Source: Armatimonadetes bacterium DC
GTDB lineage: Bacteria; Armatimonadota; Fimbriimonadia; Fimbriimonadales; GBS-DC
Assembly: GCA_001442985.1 (NCBI GenBank)
Contig: LDYB01000023.1
Span: 62,001 to 126,000, forward strand
Direction of reading: 5' to 3'
Length of the DNA stretch: 64,000 nucleotides
Shown here: piece after piece, positions 10,720 through 20,681 of the stretch
Position numbering within the stretch: the first letter of the stretch is position 1
How the letters are laid out: the number at the start of each line of letters is the position of its first letter
Position numbers and translations under genes: made by a program
Notes under the pieces: generated by a model
Seen by the model: the letters and a program-made list of their open reading frames with translations, nothing else
Told to the model about the DNA's origin: nothing
Database searches by the model: none

Positions 10720-11795
10720 CGTTGAACCTCCTTCGATGGAATTTGGGGAGCAACAAGCGCCTGCCCTGCGCTGGGGGGCGCCACCGTTTTGCGGATGACA
10801 AGTGTGGCGGGAAGAGCGATGGAATCGTCGCGAAGTGTGCCGGTCTCAATCTGCTCGTAGAGCAGCTGCGCCGCGAGGTAGCCGACGCGGTGTTTATCGT
10901 GGCGCACGGTGGTCAGGTTCGGACAGAGCGGATGCACGAGCGGTTCGTCGTCGAAGCCCGCCACCGAGAGGTCTTCGGGGATGCGCAGCCCGTGTGCCAG
11001 ACACTCCTGAATGAATCCCGCAGCGGAGCCATCATCGGCGCAGATAACAGCAGTGGGGCGCTCACGCAGAGCGAGCAGCTCACGGGCGCACTGGCGCCCC
11101 GACTCAATCGTGTAGCGCCCCTGAAAAATCCACTCTTCGCGCGTGGGCAGCCCATAGTCCGCCATCGTCTTGCGGAACGCCCGCTCGCGCTGGAGCGCGC
11201 TCCAGTGCAACGGATGCCCCTTCACAAAGCCGATATGGCGATGCCCCTGCTGGATGACCCACTCGGTCAGCATGCGCATGCCGCCCTCGTTGTCCACATC
11301 CACACAGGGAATGCCCAGATTGGGCGGCAGCAGGCTCCCCACTGAGACCACAGGCAATCGCGAATGGCGACGCCACTCCAGCAGCGGTGAGTCGATTACG
11401 GGCGCCAGCAGCAGATGCCCATCCACCGTGCCGTTCTCCAGCCGACGCCAGATGGAGTCGGGGCGCCCTGCAGGCAAAGTGATGAGCTTCACATCATACT
11501 CCAGAGGGAGCAGGAACTCGATAACGCCGTCCAGCACATGCTGGGCGTAGTCGTTCTGGGTCAGCACGGCATGGGCGCGTTCGAAGACCAGCCCAATCGT
11601 GAAGGTGCGCTGTTTGGCTAACCCCCGCGCGAGCATATTGGGACGATAACCGAGACTCCGCGCTGCCGCGAGGACCCGCTCCACCGTTTCGGCACGGTAC
11701 AGCTCGTGCCGCCCCTGCAGGATGTTCGAGGTCGTGGTGAGCGAACATCCCGCCGCCTGAGCCACTTCGCGCAGTGTCGGTTTGCGTGTCGCCAT
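10716..11795 (-). CDS. LacI family transcriptional regulator
   Basis: N-terminal HTH PTLREVAQAAGCSLTTTSNILQGRHELYRAETVERVLAAARSLGYRPN plus periplasmic-binding-like domain. Confidence 0.93.
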   Translation of the reverse strand: MATRKPTLREVAQAAGCSLTTTSNILQGRHELYRAETVERVLAAARSLGYRPNMLARGLAKQRTFTIGLVFERAHAVLTQNDYAQHVLDGVIEFLLPLEYDVKLITLPAGRPDSIWRRLENGTVDGHLLLAPVIDSPLLEWRRHSRLPVVSVGSLLPPNLGIPCVDVDNEGGMRMLTEWVIQQGHRHIGFVKGHPLHWSALQRERAFRKTMADYGLPTREEWIFQGRYTIESGRQCARELLALRERPTAVICADDGSAAGFIQECLAHGLRIPEDLSVAGFDDEPLVHPLCPNLTTVRHDKHRVGYLAAQLLYEQIETGTLRDDSIALPATLVIRKTVAPPSAGQALVAPQIPSKEVQR

Positions 11796-11807
11796 CGTTC
11801 TCCTCTC

Positions 11808-11825
11808 GTGGAAACGCTTCTATTG
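11808..11825. promoter_or_regulatory. Candidate LacI-family operator (distal copy)
   Basis: gtggaaacgcttctattg, shares GTGGAAACGCTTCTAT core with the second site. Confidence 0.55.
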
Positions 11826-11843
11826 CGTGGGCTACTGCGCCCT

Positions 11844-11861
11844 TATGGAAACGCTTCCATA
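11844..11861. promoter_or_regulatory. Candidate LacI-family operator (proximal copy)
   Basis: TATGGAAAC|GCTTCCATA near-perfect 18-bp palindrome positioned at the predicted transcription start. Confidence 0.7.
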
Positions 11862-11865
11862 GCAT

Positions 11866-11894
11866 ATTATAGCACATTTTTCGCCGTTTGTCAA
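11866..11894 (-). promoter_or_regulatory. Sigma-70-type promoter of the LacI operon
   Basis: On minus strand TTGACA-17 bp-TATAAT. Confidence 0.8.
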
Positions 11895-11908
11895 GTCCCA
11901 CTATCTCT

Positions 11909-12598
11909 CTATCCCTCCGCCGCCCCAATCGCAATCACAAACTCGCCTTTGGGGGGCTTGTGTTGCCAGTGGGTGAGCGCCTCGCTGAGCGTGCCGCGAA
12001 AAATCTCCTCGTATTGCTTGGTCAGCTCGCGGCCCACCACTACTGTGCGGTCGCCCAGCACCTCGTAGGCGGTCTGGAGCGTTTTGAGCAGGCGGTGCGG
12101 GGATTCATAAAAGACCACCGTCATGTCGGCATCGCGAAGCGATTCGAAAAACTGGCGTCGGGCGCCCTCCTTGCGCGGGATGAACCCCTCAAAACGGAAC
12201 CGATGGGCGGGCAAGCCCGAAACGGAGAGCAGGGCGGTCAGCGCGCTGGGACCAGGCACGGGCACGACAGGCACGCCCGCTTCGTGCGCCTCAGCGACCA
12301 GCACGCCGCCGGGGTCTGAGATGCCCGGCGTGCCCGCGTCGGTCACCAGCGCAATCGAATCGCCCTGCAACAGGCGCTCAATGAGCGCACGCCGCTTGCC
12401 CTCGCCTGTGTGCTGGTGGAACGAGGTCAGCGGCGTGTCAATCCCGTAGCGTTCCAGCAGTTTGCGCGTGTGGCGGGTATCCTCGGCGGCAATCAGCGCG
12501 ACCTCTTTGAGAACCCGCAACGCGCGCAGTGTGATGTCTTCCAGATTCCCAATCGGCGTGGCGACCACATAGAGCGTGCCGACAGCTTTAGACGCCAT
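11909..12598 (-). CDS. rsmI: 16S rRNA (cytidine-2'-O)-methyltransferase
   Basis: GTLYVVATPIGNLEDITLRALRVLKEV, AEDTRHTRKLL, VTDAGTPGISDPG. Confidence 0.93.
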   Translation of the reverse strand: MASKAVGTLYVVATPIGNLEDITLRALRVLKEVALIAAEDTRHTRKLLERYGIDTPLTSFHQHTGEGKRRALIERLLQGDSIALVTDAGTPGISDPGGVLVAEAHEAGVPVVPVPGPSALTALLSVSGLPAHRFRFEGFIPRKEGARRQFFESLRDADMTVVFYESPHRLLKTLQTAYEVLGDRTVVVGRELTKQYEEIFRGTLSEALTHWQHKPPKGEFVIAIGAAEG

Positions 12599-14330
12599 AG
12601 GGGTATCCGTCTCGCATCAGCACGAACTGCGCCAGCTGATTGCGCGCCTCCACGGCGTTGAAGCGCGGCAGCGGCAGCATGCGCTCCATCAGGCGGTGGG
12701 ATTCGGCAGGCGCGTTCAGCGCGTTCAGCACGAGGTCGGCGCGGTCGCGCATCACCTGGGTGGCGTAGCGGGCGAACAGCAGCCCTGCCAGCAACCCTGC
12801 GTCGCTCGCGGTGCCCTGCAGCTTGGGCAGTCGCGCCACGATGCTATCCAGCCCGTAGAGCATGGTGGTCATGTCGGCAATCGCGGCGGCGATCTCCTGA
12901 CGCTGTTCACGCAAATGATCCCCATACGCCTCCCACGCCAGTCGGAACGCATAGAGCGTCGCCTGACGGAAACCCTCCACCAGCGTGACGAGCATCTCAA
13001 GGGGCTTATCGGGCAGGGTGTCAATTGGGCGCGGTTCGCGGGCACGCGACTCTTCAATCAGCGGCAAGCCCGCCCGTTGCATCTGCCGAATCAGATGCTG
13101 GGTCAGGTTCAGGCGGTTAATCTCGTTCGTGCCCTCATAAATGCGTGGCACGCGCGACTCGCGGAAAATCTTGGCAATCGGGAAGTCCTCGGTGTAGCCG
13201 TAGCCGCCGTGAATCTGCACGCCCTCGTCAGCGCAGAAATACTGCACCTCCGTGCCGAAGAACTTGAGCATGGCGCACTCGCCCGCATATTCGGAGGCTG
13301 CCTCGCGGTAGCGCAGGTGCAGCTCAGGATGGTCGGGCGGCAGGGCGTGAATAGGTTCAAACCACTCCTGCATCAGCGCGCCCGTGCGGTAGAGCATGCT
13401 CTCCAGCGCAAAGAGTTGCGTGGTCATCTCGGCGAGCTTCTGGCGAATCAACCCGAAGTTGGCAATCGGCTGCCCGAACTGATGGCGGTCTTTGGCGTAG
13501 CGCGTAGCGACCTCCAGCGCGTATTTGCCTGTGCCGAGCGCGCTGGCTGCCATCTTGTAGCGCCCCAGATTCAGCGTGTTGAGCGCGATATAGTGCGCTT
13601 TGCCCACCTCGCCCAGCAGGTTCTCCTTCGGCACGAACACATTCTCGAACACGACGCGGCGCGTGCTGGAACCGTGTAGCCCGATTTTGCGCTCCTCACG
13701 CCCCAGACTGACCCCAGGGAAGGTACGCTCCACCAGAAAAGCGGTGAACTGTTCCCCGTTCAGCTTGGCGAACACGGTGAACAAATCCGCGAAGCCTGCG
13801 TTCGTGACCCACATCTTCTCGCCGGTGAGGCGGTAGCCGTCGCCGTCAGGCACCGCGCGGGTCTTCATGGCGAGCGCGTCGGAGCCGCTGCCCGTCTCGC
13901 TCAGGCAGAACGAGCCGCACCACTCGCCCGACGCCAGTTTTGGCAGGTAGCGCGCCTTCTGCTCTGGCGTGCCCTCCAGCACCAGCGGCAGAATCGCCAG
14001 TCCCGCATGCGCCTGAAGCGTGAGGCATGTGGCAGGTTCGGGTCCCAGCTTCTCCACGATTAAAGCGACGGTGGTCTTGGGCAGGTCTAAGCCGCCATAA
14101 TGAGTGGGCACTTCGGCGGCGGTGAAGCCGAGTTCGCCCATCTTGCGGTCTAACTCGCGCATCAAGCCCTCTTTGGCTTGCTCAATCTCTTCCAGGCGGG
14201 GCAATACCTCGTGGCGCACGAAATCTTCGGCGCTCTTGCCAATCATGCGGGTTTCGGCATCGAAATCCTCAGGGGTGAAGGTACTGCCCGCTGGCGTGCT
14301 TTGAACCAGAAACTGTCCGCTCCGTTGCAT
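12588..14330 (-). CDS. Acyl-CoA dehydrogenase
   Basis: CLSETGSGSDALAMKTRA, YGGLDLPKTTVALIVEKL, QIHGGYGYTEDFPIAKIFRESRVPRIYEGTNEINRL. Confidence 0.93.
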   Translation of the reverse strand: MQRSGQFLVQSTPAGSTFTPEDFDAETRMIGKSAEDFVRHEVLPRLEEIEQAKEGLMRELDRKMGELGFTAAEVPTHYGGLDLPKTTVALIVEKLGPEPATCLTLQAHAGLAILPLVLEGTPEQKARYLPKLASGEWCGSFCLSETGSGSDALAMKTRAVPDGDGYRLTGEKMWVTNAGFADLFTVFAKLNGEQFTAFLVERTFPGVSLGREERKIGLHGSSTRRVVFENVFVPKENLLGEVGKAHYIALNTLNLGRYKMAASALGTGKYALEVATRYAKDRHQFGQPIANFGLIRQKLAEMTTQLFALESMLYRTGALMQEWFEPIHALPPDHPELHLRYREAASEYAGECAMLKFFGTEVQYFCADEGVQIHGGYGYTEDFPIAKIFRESRVPRIYEGTNEINRLNLTQHLIRQMQRAGLPLIEESRAREPRPIDTLPDKPLEMLVTLVEGFRQATLYAFRLAWEAYGDHLREQRQEIAAAIADMTTMLYGLDSIVARLPKLQGTASDAGLLAGLLFARYATQVMRDRADLVLNALNAPAESHRLMERMLPLPRFNAVEARNQLAQFVLMRDGYPYGV

Positions 14331-14380
14331 AGCCGTATTATACCTTCGGCGGAATAGGCGAAATATGCTATAATCTCTCT

Positions 14381-15709
14381 ATGCGACGGCTTCTCTGGTG
14401 GGGTCTGCCTCTGGCGATGCTACTGATGATGGGGTTCTACCGTCCCGAAGGAGCCTCCAGCGCGCTGCCGCTGGCGATTGCCTTCACCTCCGAGACGAAC
14501 GGCTACATTACGCCCTGCGGCTGTAGCAAGCCGATGGTGGGCGGCATCCCCCGACGCGCGACCTATCTCAAACAGCTTGCGAAAGAGTATCAGCTCATCA
14601 AGCTGGAAAACGGCGACCTCACCAAAGCGGGCGGGCGTCAGGACGAGCTGAAGGCGGAAACGCTGATTGACATGCTGAACGCGATGGGCTACGACGCCCT
14701 CAATCTCGGTTTGTACGACTTCAAACTCGGCATGGAGTACCTGCGCACGCTTCAGGTGCAGTTCAAAGGCGCAATGCTCTGCGGCAATGTGCTGGAGGGG
14801 GGCAACCCCGCGTTTGAGGCATACACCCTGCTGAAGCGTTCCCATCAGGGGCGCCCCCTTCAGGTGCTGGTGGTGGGCATGTTTTCTGAGCGGCACGCCG
14901 ACGCCTTGCGTCAGGTCAACCCTGCCCTTCAGGTGGTTCCCGTTACCCAGCAGCTGGAGACGCTCCGCTCGCAGATTGAAACCATGGGCGACCTGCGCGT
15001 GTTGCTGCTGTACGGGAATCAGAACGATGCGGAGCGCGTGGCACAGGCGCATCCCTACTTCCATCTGATTGTGTACGCCAACAGTGGGGATGGTCCCACG
15101 CCTCCGAAGCGCGTCGGCAACACAACCCTTGTGTTCGCGGGCAACGATGCGAAGTATGTGGGCGTGGCGACCGTCGGCGGCGAACCCCCCGGCATCGAGC
15201 GCGCTTTCGCCACACGCCTCGTGGAAGAGTTCGCCGATGACCCCACCATCCTGCAAATCAAAATGGGCTACCTTGCGCGGGTAGAAGCTGAAAACCTGCT
15301 GGCGATGGTGCCCAAACGCCCCACGCCCAACGGCAGCGCGTTCGCAGGCAGCCGCGCCTGCATGCCCTGCCACGCAGAAGATTACAGAATCTGGGAGAAA
15401 ACCGCCCACGCCAAAGCCATGCAGACCCTTGTGGAGGTGCATCACCACAACGACCCCGAATGCGTCGGCTGCCATGTGGTGGGGCTGGAATACGAAGGCG
15501 GCTTCGTGAGCCTTGAGAAGACCCCTACCCTCAAAGATGTCGGCTGCGAAAGCTGCCACGGACCAGGACGCAAGCACATTGAAGACCCCGAAAACAACAA
15601 AATGGGCAAGCTGGGCGAAGCCATCTGCATGAATTGCCATGTGCCCGCCCATAGCCCCAACTTCAACTTTGAGACCTACTGGAAAAAGATTGAACACGGC
15701 AAGAGGTGA
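14381..15709 (+). CDS. UshA-like metallophosphatase-type domain fused to tetraheme cytochrome c
   Basis: N-terminal signal anchor, TPCGCSKPMVGG; C-terminal CMPCH, CVGCH, CESCH, CMNCH. Confidence 0.8.
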   Translation: MRRLLWWGLPLAMLLMMGFYRPEGASSALPLAIAFTSETNGYITPCGCSKPMVGGIPRRATYLKQLAKEYQLIKLENGDLTKAGGRQDELKAETLIDMLNAMGYDALNLGLYDFKLGMEYLRTLQVQFKGAMLCGNVLEGGNPAFEAYTLLKRSHQGRPLQVLVVGMFSERHADALRQVNPALQVVPVTQQLETLRSQIETMGDLRVLLLYGNQNDAERVAQAHPYFHLIVYANSGDGPTPPKRVGNTTLVFAGNDAKYVGVATVGGEPPGIERAFATRLVEEFADDPTILQIKMGYLARVEAENLLAMVPKRPTPNGSAFAGSRACMPCHAEDYRIWEKTAHAKAMQTLVEVHHHNDPECVGCHVVGLEYEGGFVSLEKTPTLKDVGCESCHGPGRKHIEDPENNKMGKLGEAICMNCHVPAHSPNFNFETYWKKIEHGKR

Positions 15710-15730
15710 GCCATTCTGCTCTGGGTTGTC

Positions 15731-16150
15731 GTGCAGGCGGTGTTGTTTGTCGTGTATGGCGCGGCGCTGTATGGGTCGCCTTCGGGAGAGTGGGGTTTCT
15801 GGCGCTGGCTGGGCGTGTCGATGTTAGCAGGGGCGGTAATTCTGCTTGCGCCCTCCGTGTGGGCGCACGGGCGGAAACTGACCCCCTTGCCCGAACCGAA
15901 CCCACGGCTGGGGCTACTCCAGACGGGGGTCTATGCTTCCATCCGCCACCCGATGTATCTGGGGCTGATGTTGCTGACGCTGGGGCTGGCGATTTTCACC
16001 ATGAAAAGCGGGGCACTGGGAGCCGCGCTGGCGCTGGTGGTCTTCTTTAACCTCAAAGCGCGTGAAGAGGAGCGACGCCTGCTCCGATGCTATCCCGAAT
16101 ATGCCGACTACATGCGCCGTACAGGGCGCTTCCTGCCCAGATGGCGTTGA
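15731..16150 (+). CDS. Isoprenylcysteine carboxyl methyltransferase / PEMT-like membrane protein
   Basis: LLQTGVYASIRHPMYLGLMLLTLG and EEERRLLRCYPEYADYMRRTGRFLP. Confidence 0.75.
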   Translation: MQAVLFVVYGAALYGSPSGEWGFWRWLGVSMLAGAVILLAPSVWAHGRKLTPLPEPNPRLGLLQTGVYASIRHPMYLGLMLLTLGLAIFTMKSGALGAALALVVFFNLKAREEERRLLRCYPEYADYMRRTGRFLPRWR

Positions 16151-17577
16151 AAGTCAGCATAGGCTGTCTCCCATTTTTCTGTTTCCTGCGGCGTATAGAC
16201 CACCGGTGGGAACGAAAGCGCCACGCGCTCGCGGATCGCTTCCAGCGACTCGATGTGCCCCAGTCCGAGCGCCTGCATCATCAGGTTCCCTATCGCGGTG
16301 GCTTCTATTGGACCTGCCAGCACGGGGCGGGCGGTGGCGTCAGCAGTCATCTGGCAAAGGAGCGCGTTCTGGGCGCCGCCTCCGACAATATGAATCGTCT
16401 CGATGCGCCAGCCTGTGAGGGTCTCTATCTGCTCCAGCACCATGCGATACTTGAGCGCGAGGCTCTCCAGAATGGTGCGCACGATTCGCGCGGGCGTGTC
16501 GGGCACGCGCTGTCCCTGTTCGGCGCAGTATGCCTGAATGCGTTGGGGCATGTCGCCCGGCGCGAGGAACCGCCAGTCATCGGGGTCAATCAGCGATTCA
16601 AACGCGGGCGCCGTCTGCGCCATTGCGGTCAGTTCGGCGTAATCCCAGTTGCCGACGCCCTGCGCCTGCCATGTGCGCCGACACTCCTGCAGGAGCCATA
16701 GCCCCATCACATTTTTGAGCAGGCGAAACCGCCCCCCGGCGCCGCCTTCGTTGGTGAAGTTGAAGGCGAGGCTCTGCGCCGAAATCTGGGGTGCGTCCAC
16801 CTCCACCCCCACCAGCGACCATGTGCCCGAACTGATGTAGGCAGCATGCCGACTCTGCAACGGCGTGCCCACCACCGCCGAAGCGGTATCATGGCTGGCT
16901 GGCAGCACCACCTGAATCGCGCTTCCCTGCACCGTGCCCAGCCGCGTACCCGGCATCTGCACGGGTTGGAACAGGCGCGTGGGGATGCCTAATTCCTCCA
17001 GAATGGGGTACGCCCAGTCGCTCGCGCGCGGGTCATAACACTGGCTGGTGGTGGCAATTGTGAACTCATTAACAGGCACGCCCGTCAGCCAGTAGTGGAA
17101 CAGGTCGGGCATCATCAGCAGGCGAGCGGCATAGTCCAGCAGCGGGTCGTTCTGCACCACCATCGAGTAGAGCTGGTAGAGCGTGTTGATGGGCATGAAC
17201 TGAATCCCTGTGCGCTCGTATAGGGTTTCGCGCGGGATTTGTGCCAGCACGCGCTCCATCATGCCCTCGGTGCGTCGGTCGCGGTAATGCACGGGCGCGC
17301 TGAGCAGGCGTCCCTGCGAATCGAGCAGGGCGAAATCCACGCCCCATGTGTCCACACCGACCGACTCCACTGGTTCGGGAGATTCCGCCTGCGCTTTCTG
17401 GAGGCTCTGCTGTATCTCGGCGAACAAGAAAAACACATCCCAGTAGAGCGTGCCACCGATTGAGACCGGGCGATTGGGGAAGCGGTGAATTTCGCGCAAT
17501 TGCAAGCATGCGCCGTCCCACCAGCCCAGCACCGCACGCCCGCTTTCTGCGCCCAGGTCTATCGCCAGATACGCCAT
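16108..17577 (-). CDS. rhaB: Rhamnulokinase-like FGGY carbohydrate kinase
   Basis: YLAIDLGAESGRAVLGWWDG, VESVGVDTWGVDFALLD, IHIVGGGAQNALLCQMTADATARPVLAGPIEATAIGN. Confidence 0.88.
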   Translation of the reverse strand: MAYLAIDLGAESGRAVLGWWDGACLQLREIHRFPNRPVSIGGTLYWDVFFLFAEIQQSLQKAQAESPEPVESVGVDTWGVDFALLDSQGRLLSAPVHYRDRRTEGMMERVLAQIPRETLYERTGIQFMPINTLYQLYSMVVQNDPLLDYAARLLMMPDLFHYWLTGVPVNEFTIATTSQCYDPRASDWAYPILEELGIPTRLFQPVQMPGTRLGTVQGSAIQVVLPASHDTASAVVGTPLQSRHAAYISSGTWSLVGVEVDAPQISAQSLAFNFTNEGGAGGRFRLLKNVMGLWLLQECRRTWQAQGVGNWDYAELTAMAQTAPAFESLIDPDDWRFLAPGDMPQRIQAYCAEQGQRVPDTPARIVRTILESLALKYRMVLEQIETLTGWRIETIHIVGGGAQNALLCQMTADATARPVLAGPIEATAIGNLMMQALGLGHIESLEAIRERVALSFPPVVYTPQETEKWETAYADFQRHLGRKRPVRRM

Positions 17578-17592
17578 GCTTCGAGTGTACCC

Positions 17593-18144
17593 CTAAAGCG
17601 GCTCGAGCAAAGCCTGCCAGAGCTGTTCAAACAATCGGGAGCGCACAAAAATTAGCAGCGCATTCCCGCTGCCCAGTATCGCCAGCGGGAACGCCAACCC
17701 CCGCACGCCCGCGTGCCATGCCGCCAGCACGCCCACTCCGAAGGCGAACCCCGCGTAGAGCAGATAAAACAGCGCCAGCGCCCTGCCGAAGACCCCCGTG
17801 AGCGCAATCAGTGCCATCAGCGGCAGGAGCGCGAGTAGCGTGCTCAGCCATGCAATCCCGAAACCGCCCAGCGCGAACGCCACCCCGTAGCGCAGGCGCG
17901 AACGGCGCAGCCATCCACACGCCGAAAGCCACTGCGGCAGCCACCAGCGCACCCCCGGCAGGGGACGCTCCGCAATTTCGGGGCGAATCCCGCGACGACG
18001 CAACTCCGCCAGCACGCACAAATAATGCTCCCGATAGCGCACGGGGTGAATGTGAAAGTAGACATCCACCAGCTCTTCATCGGAATAATGCTCCAGCCGC
18101 TTGCGATACTGGCGCAGGTCAAACCACCACCGCGGCGCAATCAT
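17593..18144 (-). CDS. Hypothetical membrane protein
   Basis: Charged N-terminal region and several hydrophobic segments; -10 TATAAT upstream. Confidence 0.6.
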   Translation of the reverse strand: MIAPRWWFDLRQYRKRLEHYSDEELVDVYFHIHPVRYREHYLCVLAELRRRGIRPEIAERPLPGVRWWLPQWLSACGWLRRSRLRYGVAFALGGFGIAWLSTLLALLPLMALIALTGVFGRALALFYLLYAGFAFGVGVLAAWHAGVRGLAFPLAILGSGNALLIFVRSRLFEQLWQALLEPL

Positions 18145-18182
18145 CCCGTCAAAATTATACGCGATGGAGGTAGAATTGCACT

Positions 18183-18605
18183 ATGCTTGCGCGCCTGCAA
18201 AAAATAAAGGAATGGCTCACAGCCCTGCCCTGTAAGGCAACCCTCGACAAGGAGCAGAAGGTGCTGGTGGTGAGCCTCCACGAGGCGATTCTGATGATCG
18301 AAGCGCGCCAGTATGCCGACGAGTGGCTCTACCTGTTCACGGCGCCTGTAAGCTTTTACACACGGCTCACGCCCGAACTGATGCGGCTGCTGTTAAGCAA
18401 CTCCCAGCATCTGCACATCGGCACGCCCCGCGTGGAAGAAGAGGGGCTTTACCTGCGCCATACGCTATTTGAGGACGAACTCAACGCACAGACCCTGCTC
18501 AAGGTCGTGGGCAACCTCGCGATTGCAAGCCAGAACCTGACCGCGCATATCATCAGCGCGTTTGGGGGCATCAGCCCGATAGAGTACTTCTCGCGCCAGC
18601 GTTGA
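18183..18605 (+). CDS. Hypothetical protein, YbjN/secretion-chaperone-like
   Basis: Intact ORF with TAGAAT 6 nt upstream of ATG; fold call tentative. Confidence 0.6.
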   Translation: MLARLQKIKEWLTALPCKATLDKEQKVLVVSLHEAILMIEARQYADEWLYLFTAPVSFYTRLTPELMRLLLSNSQHLHIGTPRVEEEGLYLRHTLFEDELNAQTLLKVVGNLAIASQNLTAHIISAFGGISPIEYFSRQR

Positions 18606-18607
18606 AC

Positions 18608-18838
18608 TCAGGGCATATAAGTTACGACCGCGGTCAGCACAAAGAAAGCGATTGCCAGAATCAGCGTCAATCGGGAAATCTGGTCTTCAAAGCCCGGTTT
18701 CGCGCGGGCGTACATGCTGTCGCCTCCGCCAGGGCTGAAAACGCCTTCCGAGCGCGAGGTCTGAATCGCGACCAGAAAGATAAACACAATCATTATGGCG
18801 ATGTCTATCCATGTCAGCACTTGTTTCAGGATTTCCAT
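18608..18838 (-). CDS. secG: Preprotein translocase subunit SecG
   Basis: Two TM segments with [17 protein letters not shown] loop typical of SecG. Confidence 0.83.
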   Translation of the reverse strand: MEILKQVLTWIDIAIMIVFIFLVAIQTSRSEGVFSPGGGDSMYARAKPGFEDQISRLTLILAIAFFVLTAVVTYMP

Positions 18839-19047
18839 GGCGGCTCCTCTTCGAACTGGTAGAGTTTTTCACGAACTTCCTCGACGGGTTCTTCCAGCGA
18901 GCGGGTGACTTCCTCGCCTGCCTTTTTGAATTCGCGCATGGCTTGCCCGATAGAGCGGGCAATCTCCGGGAGTTTGCGGGGCCCGAAGATAAGCAACGCC
19001 AGCACAAACAGCACCAGCAGCTCGCTGAAACCGATGCTTCCGAACAT
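18826..19047 (-). CDS. tatA: Twin-arginine translocase TatA/TatE family subunit
   Basis: [43 protein letters not shown]. Confidence 0.92.
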   Translation of the reverse strand: MFGSIGFSELLVLFVLALLIFGPRKLPEIARSIGQAMREFKKAGEEVTRSLEEPVEEVREKLYQFEEEPPWKS

Positions 19048-19049
19048 AA

Positions 19050-19463
<414 letters not shown>

Positions 19464-19475
19464 GGGGTAGTAAGC

Positions 19476-20681
19476 ATGCCGACCTTCCGGTATGTGGCGC
19501 AGACTCAGGACGGGCGCGAGGTGCGTGGCACCGTACAGGCGAACTCGCGGCTGGAAGCCTCCGATACCCTGCGCAAGCAGGGCTACTGGCTGTTAGAACT
19601 TTACGCCGAACCTGAGCCAGCCACTCCCCTGAGCGCCGCGCATCAAAAAGCGTGGCAACCGCTGTTTGGGGGTATCCCCCTCAAGGCGCAGGCGGTGTTT
19701 TTCCGCCAGCTCGCGACGATGCTCTCTGCAGGCGTGCCCCTCTATCAGGCGCTGGACACCTTAGGCAATCAGCGCGTGCATCCTCGCCTGCGCCGTACCG
19801 TGCTGGAAATCAAAAACGCGGTGCTGGCAGGCGAACGCATCAGCGACGCCTTTGACCGCTACCCTGCGCTCTTTTCCCCAATTGTACGCGCGCTCATTCG
19901 GGTCGGCGAAACCGCAGGCGCGCTGGAGCGTACCCTCCGCCAGATCAGCGATTACCTCGAGAATGAGCTGGAACTCCGACGCCTGATTAGCCGAGTCACT
20001 TTCTACCCCAAGCTGGTGCTGTTTTTTGCTATCTTAATCCCCGGCATGGTGCCTGCGCTGATCACGATTCTGGGTGGGCAGGGCGGTCAGCCGGTGGGAC
20101 AGGTGATTGGTGACATCCTCATGCGCTATCTGAAGATTCTGGGGTTCGTGTTTGGGGTGTGGGCGGTCTATCGTCTGGCGATGCAGAGCCACAGCCTGCG
20201 GGTGGCGTGGGGCGCATTACTGGTCTCGCTCCCGTGGATTGGGTTCACCTATCGGCAGCTGGCGTTGGCGCGGTTCGCGCGCGCATTGAGTGCGCTCTAC
20301 GGGGCGGGCATTCCGCTTTCGCAGGCGATTCGCTACGCCGCCGATGCCTGCGGCAACGACTACCTCACCGAGCGCCTCAAACCCACTGCCTCTAAGCTGG
20401 AAGCAGGGCGCGGAATCGCGGAGAGCCTGCGCGAATCAGGCGTGCTACCCCAGATGGTGCTGGATATGGTCGCCACCGGCGAAAACACAGGCGAGATCGG
20501 CTTCATGATGGACAAAGTCGCGGAGTATTATGAAGAGGAAGGGAAACTGCGCTCCCATCAGGCGGGCTATGTGCTGGGAGTGGTCGTGTTTCTGGGCGTT
20601 GCGATTTATGTGGCGATTATTGTGATACAATTCTACGCGGGGTACTTCTCGGCTCTGCTGGGAGGGGCGAACGCGCCGTGA
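19476..20681 (+). CDS. Type II secretion/type IV pilus inner membrane protein (GspF/PilC)
   Basis: FRYVAQTQDGREVRGTVQA, FFRQLATMLSAGVPLYQAL, VATGENTGEIGFMMDKVAEYYEEE. Confidence 0.92.
   Translation: MPTFRYVAQTQDGREVRGTVQANSRLEASDTLRKQGYWLLELYAEPEPATPLSAAHQKAWQPLFGGIPLKAQAVFFRQLATMLSAGVPLYQALDTLGNQRVHPRLRRTVLEIKNAVLAGERISDAFDRYPALFSPIVRALIRVGETAGALERTLRQISDYLENELELRRLISRVTFYPKLVLFFAILIPGMVPALITILGGQGGQPVGQVIGDILMRYLKILGFVFGVWAVYRLAMQSHSLRVAWGALLVSLPWIGFTYRQLALARFARALSALYGAGIPLSQAIRYAADACGNDYLTERLKPTASKLEAGRGIAESLRESGVLPQMVLDMVATGENTGEIGFMMDKVAEYYEEEGKLRSHQAGYVLGVVVFLGVAIYVAIIVIQFYAGYFSALLGGANAP

Noticed and set aside
14420-15697. Minus-strand 425-aa ORF antisense to the tetraheme cytochrome gene
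   Set aside because: Shadow ORF; plus strand has CxxCH motifs and a promoter.
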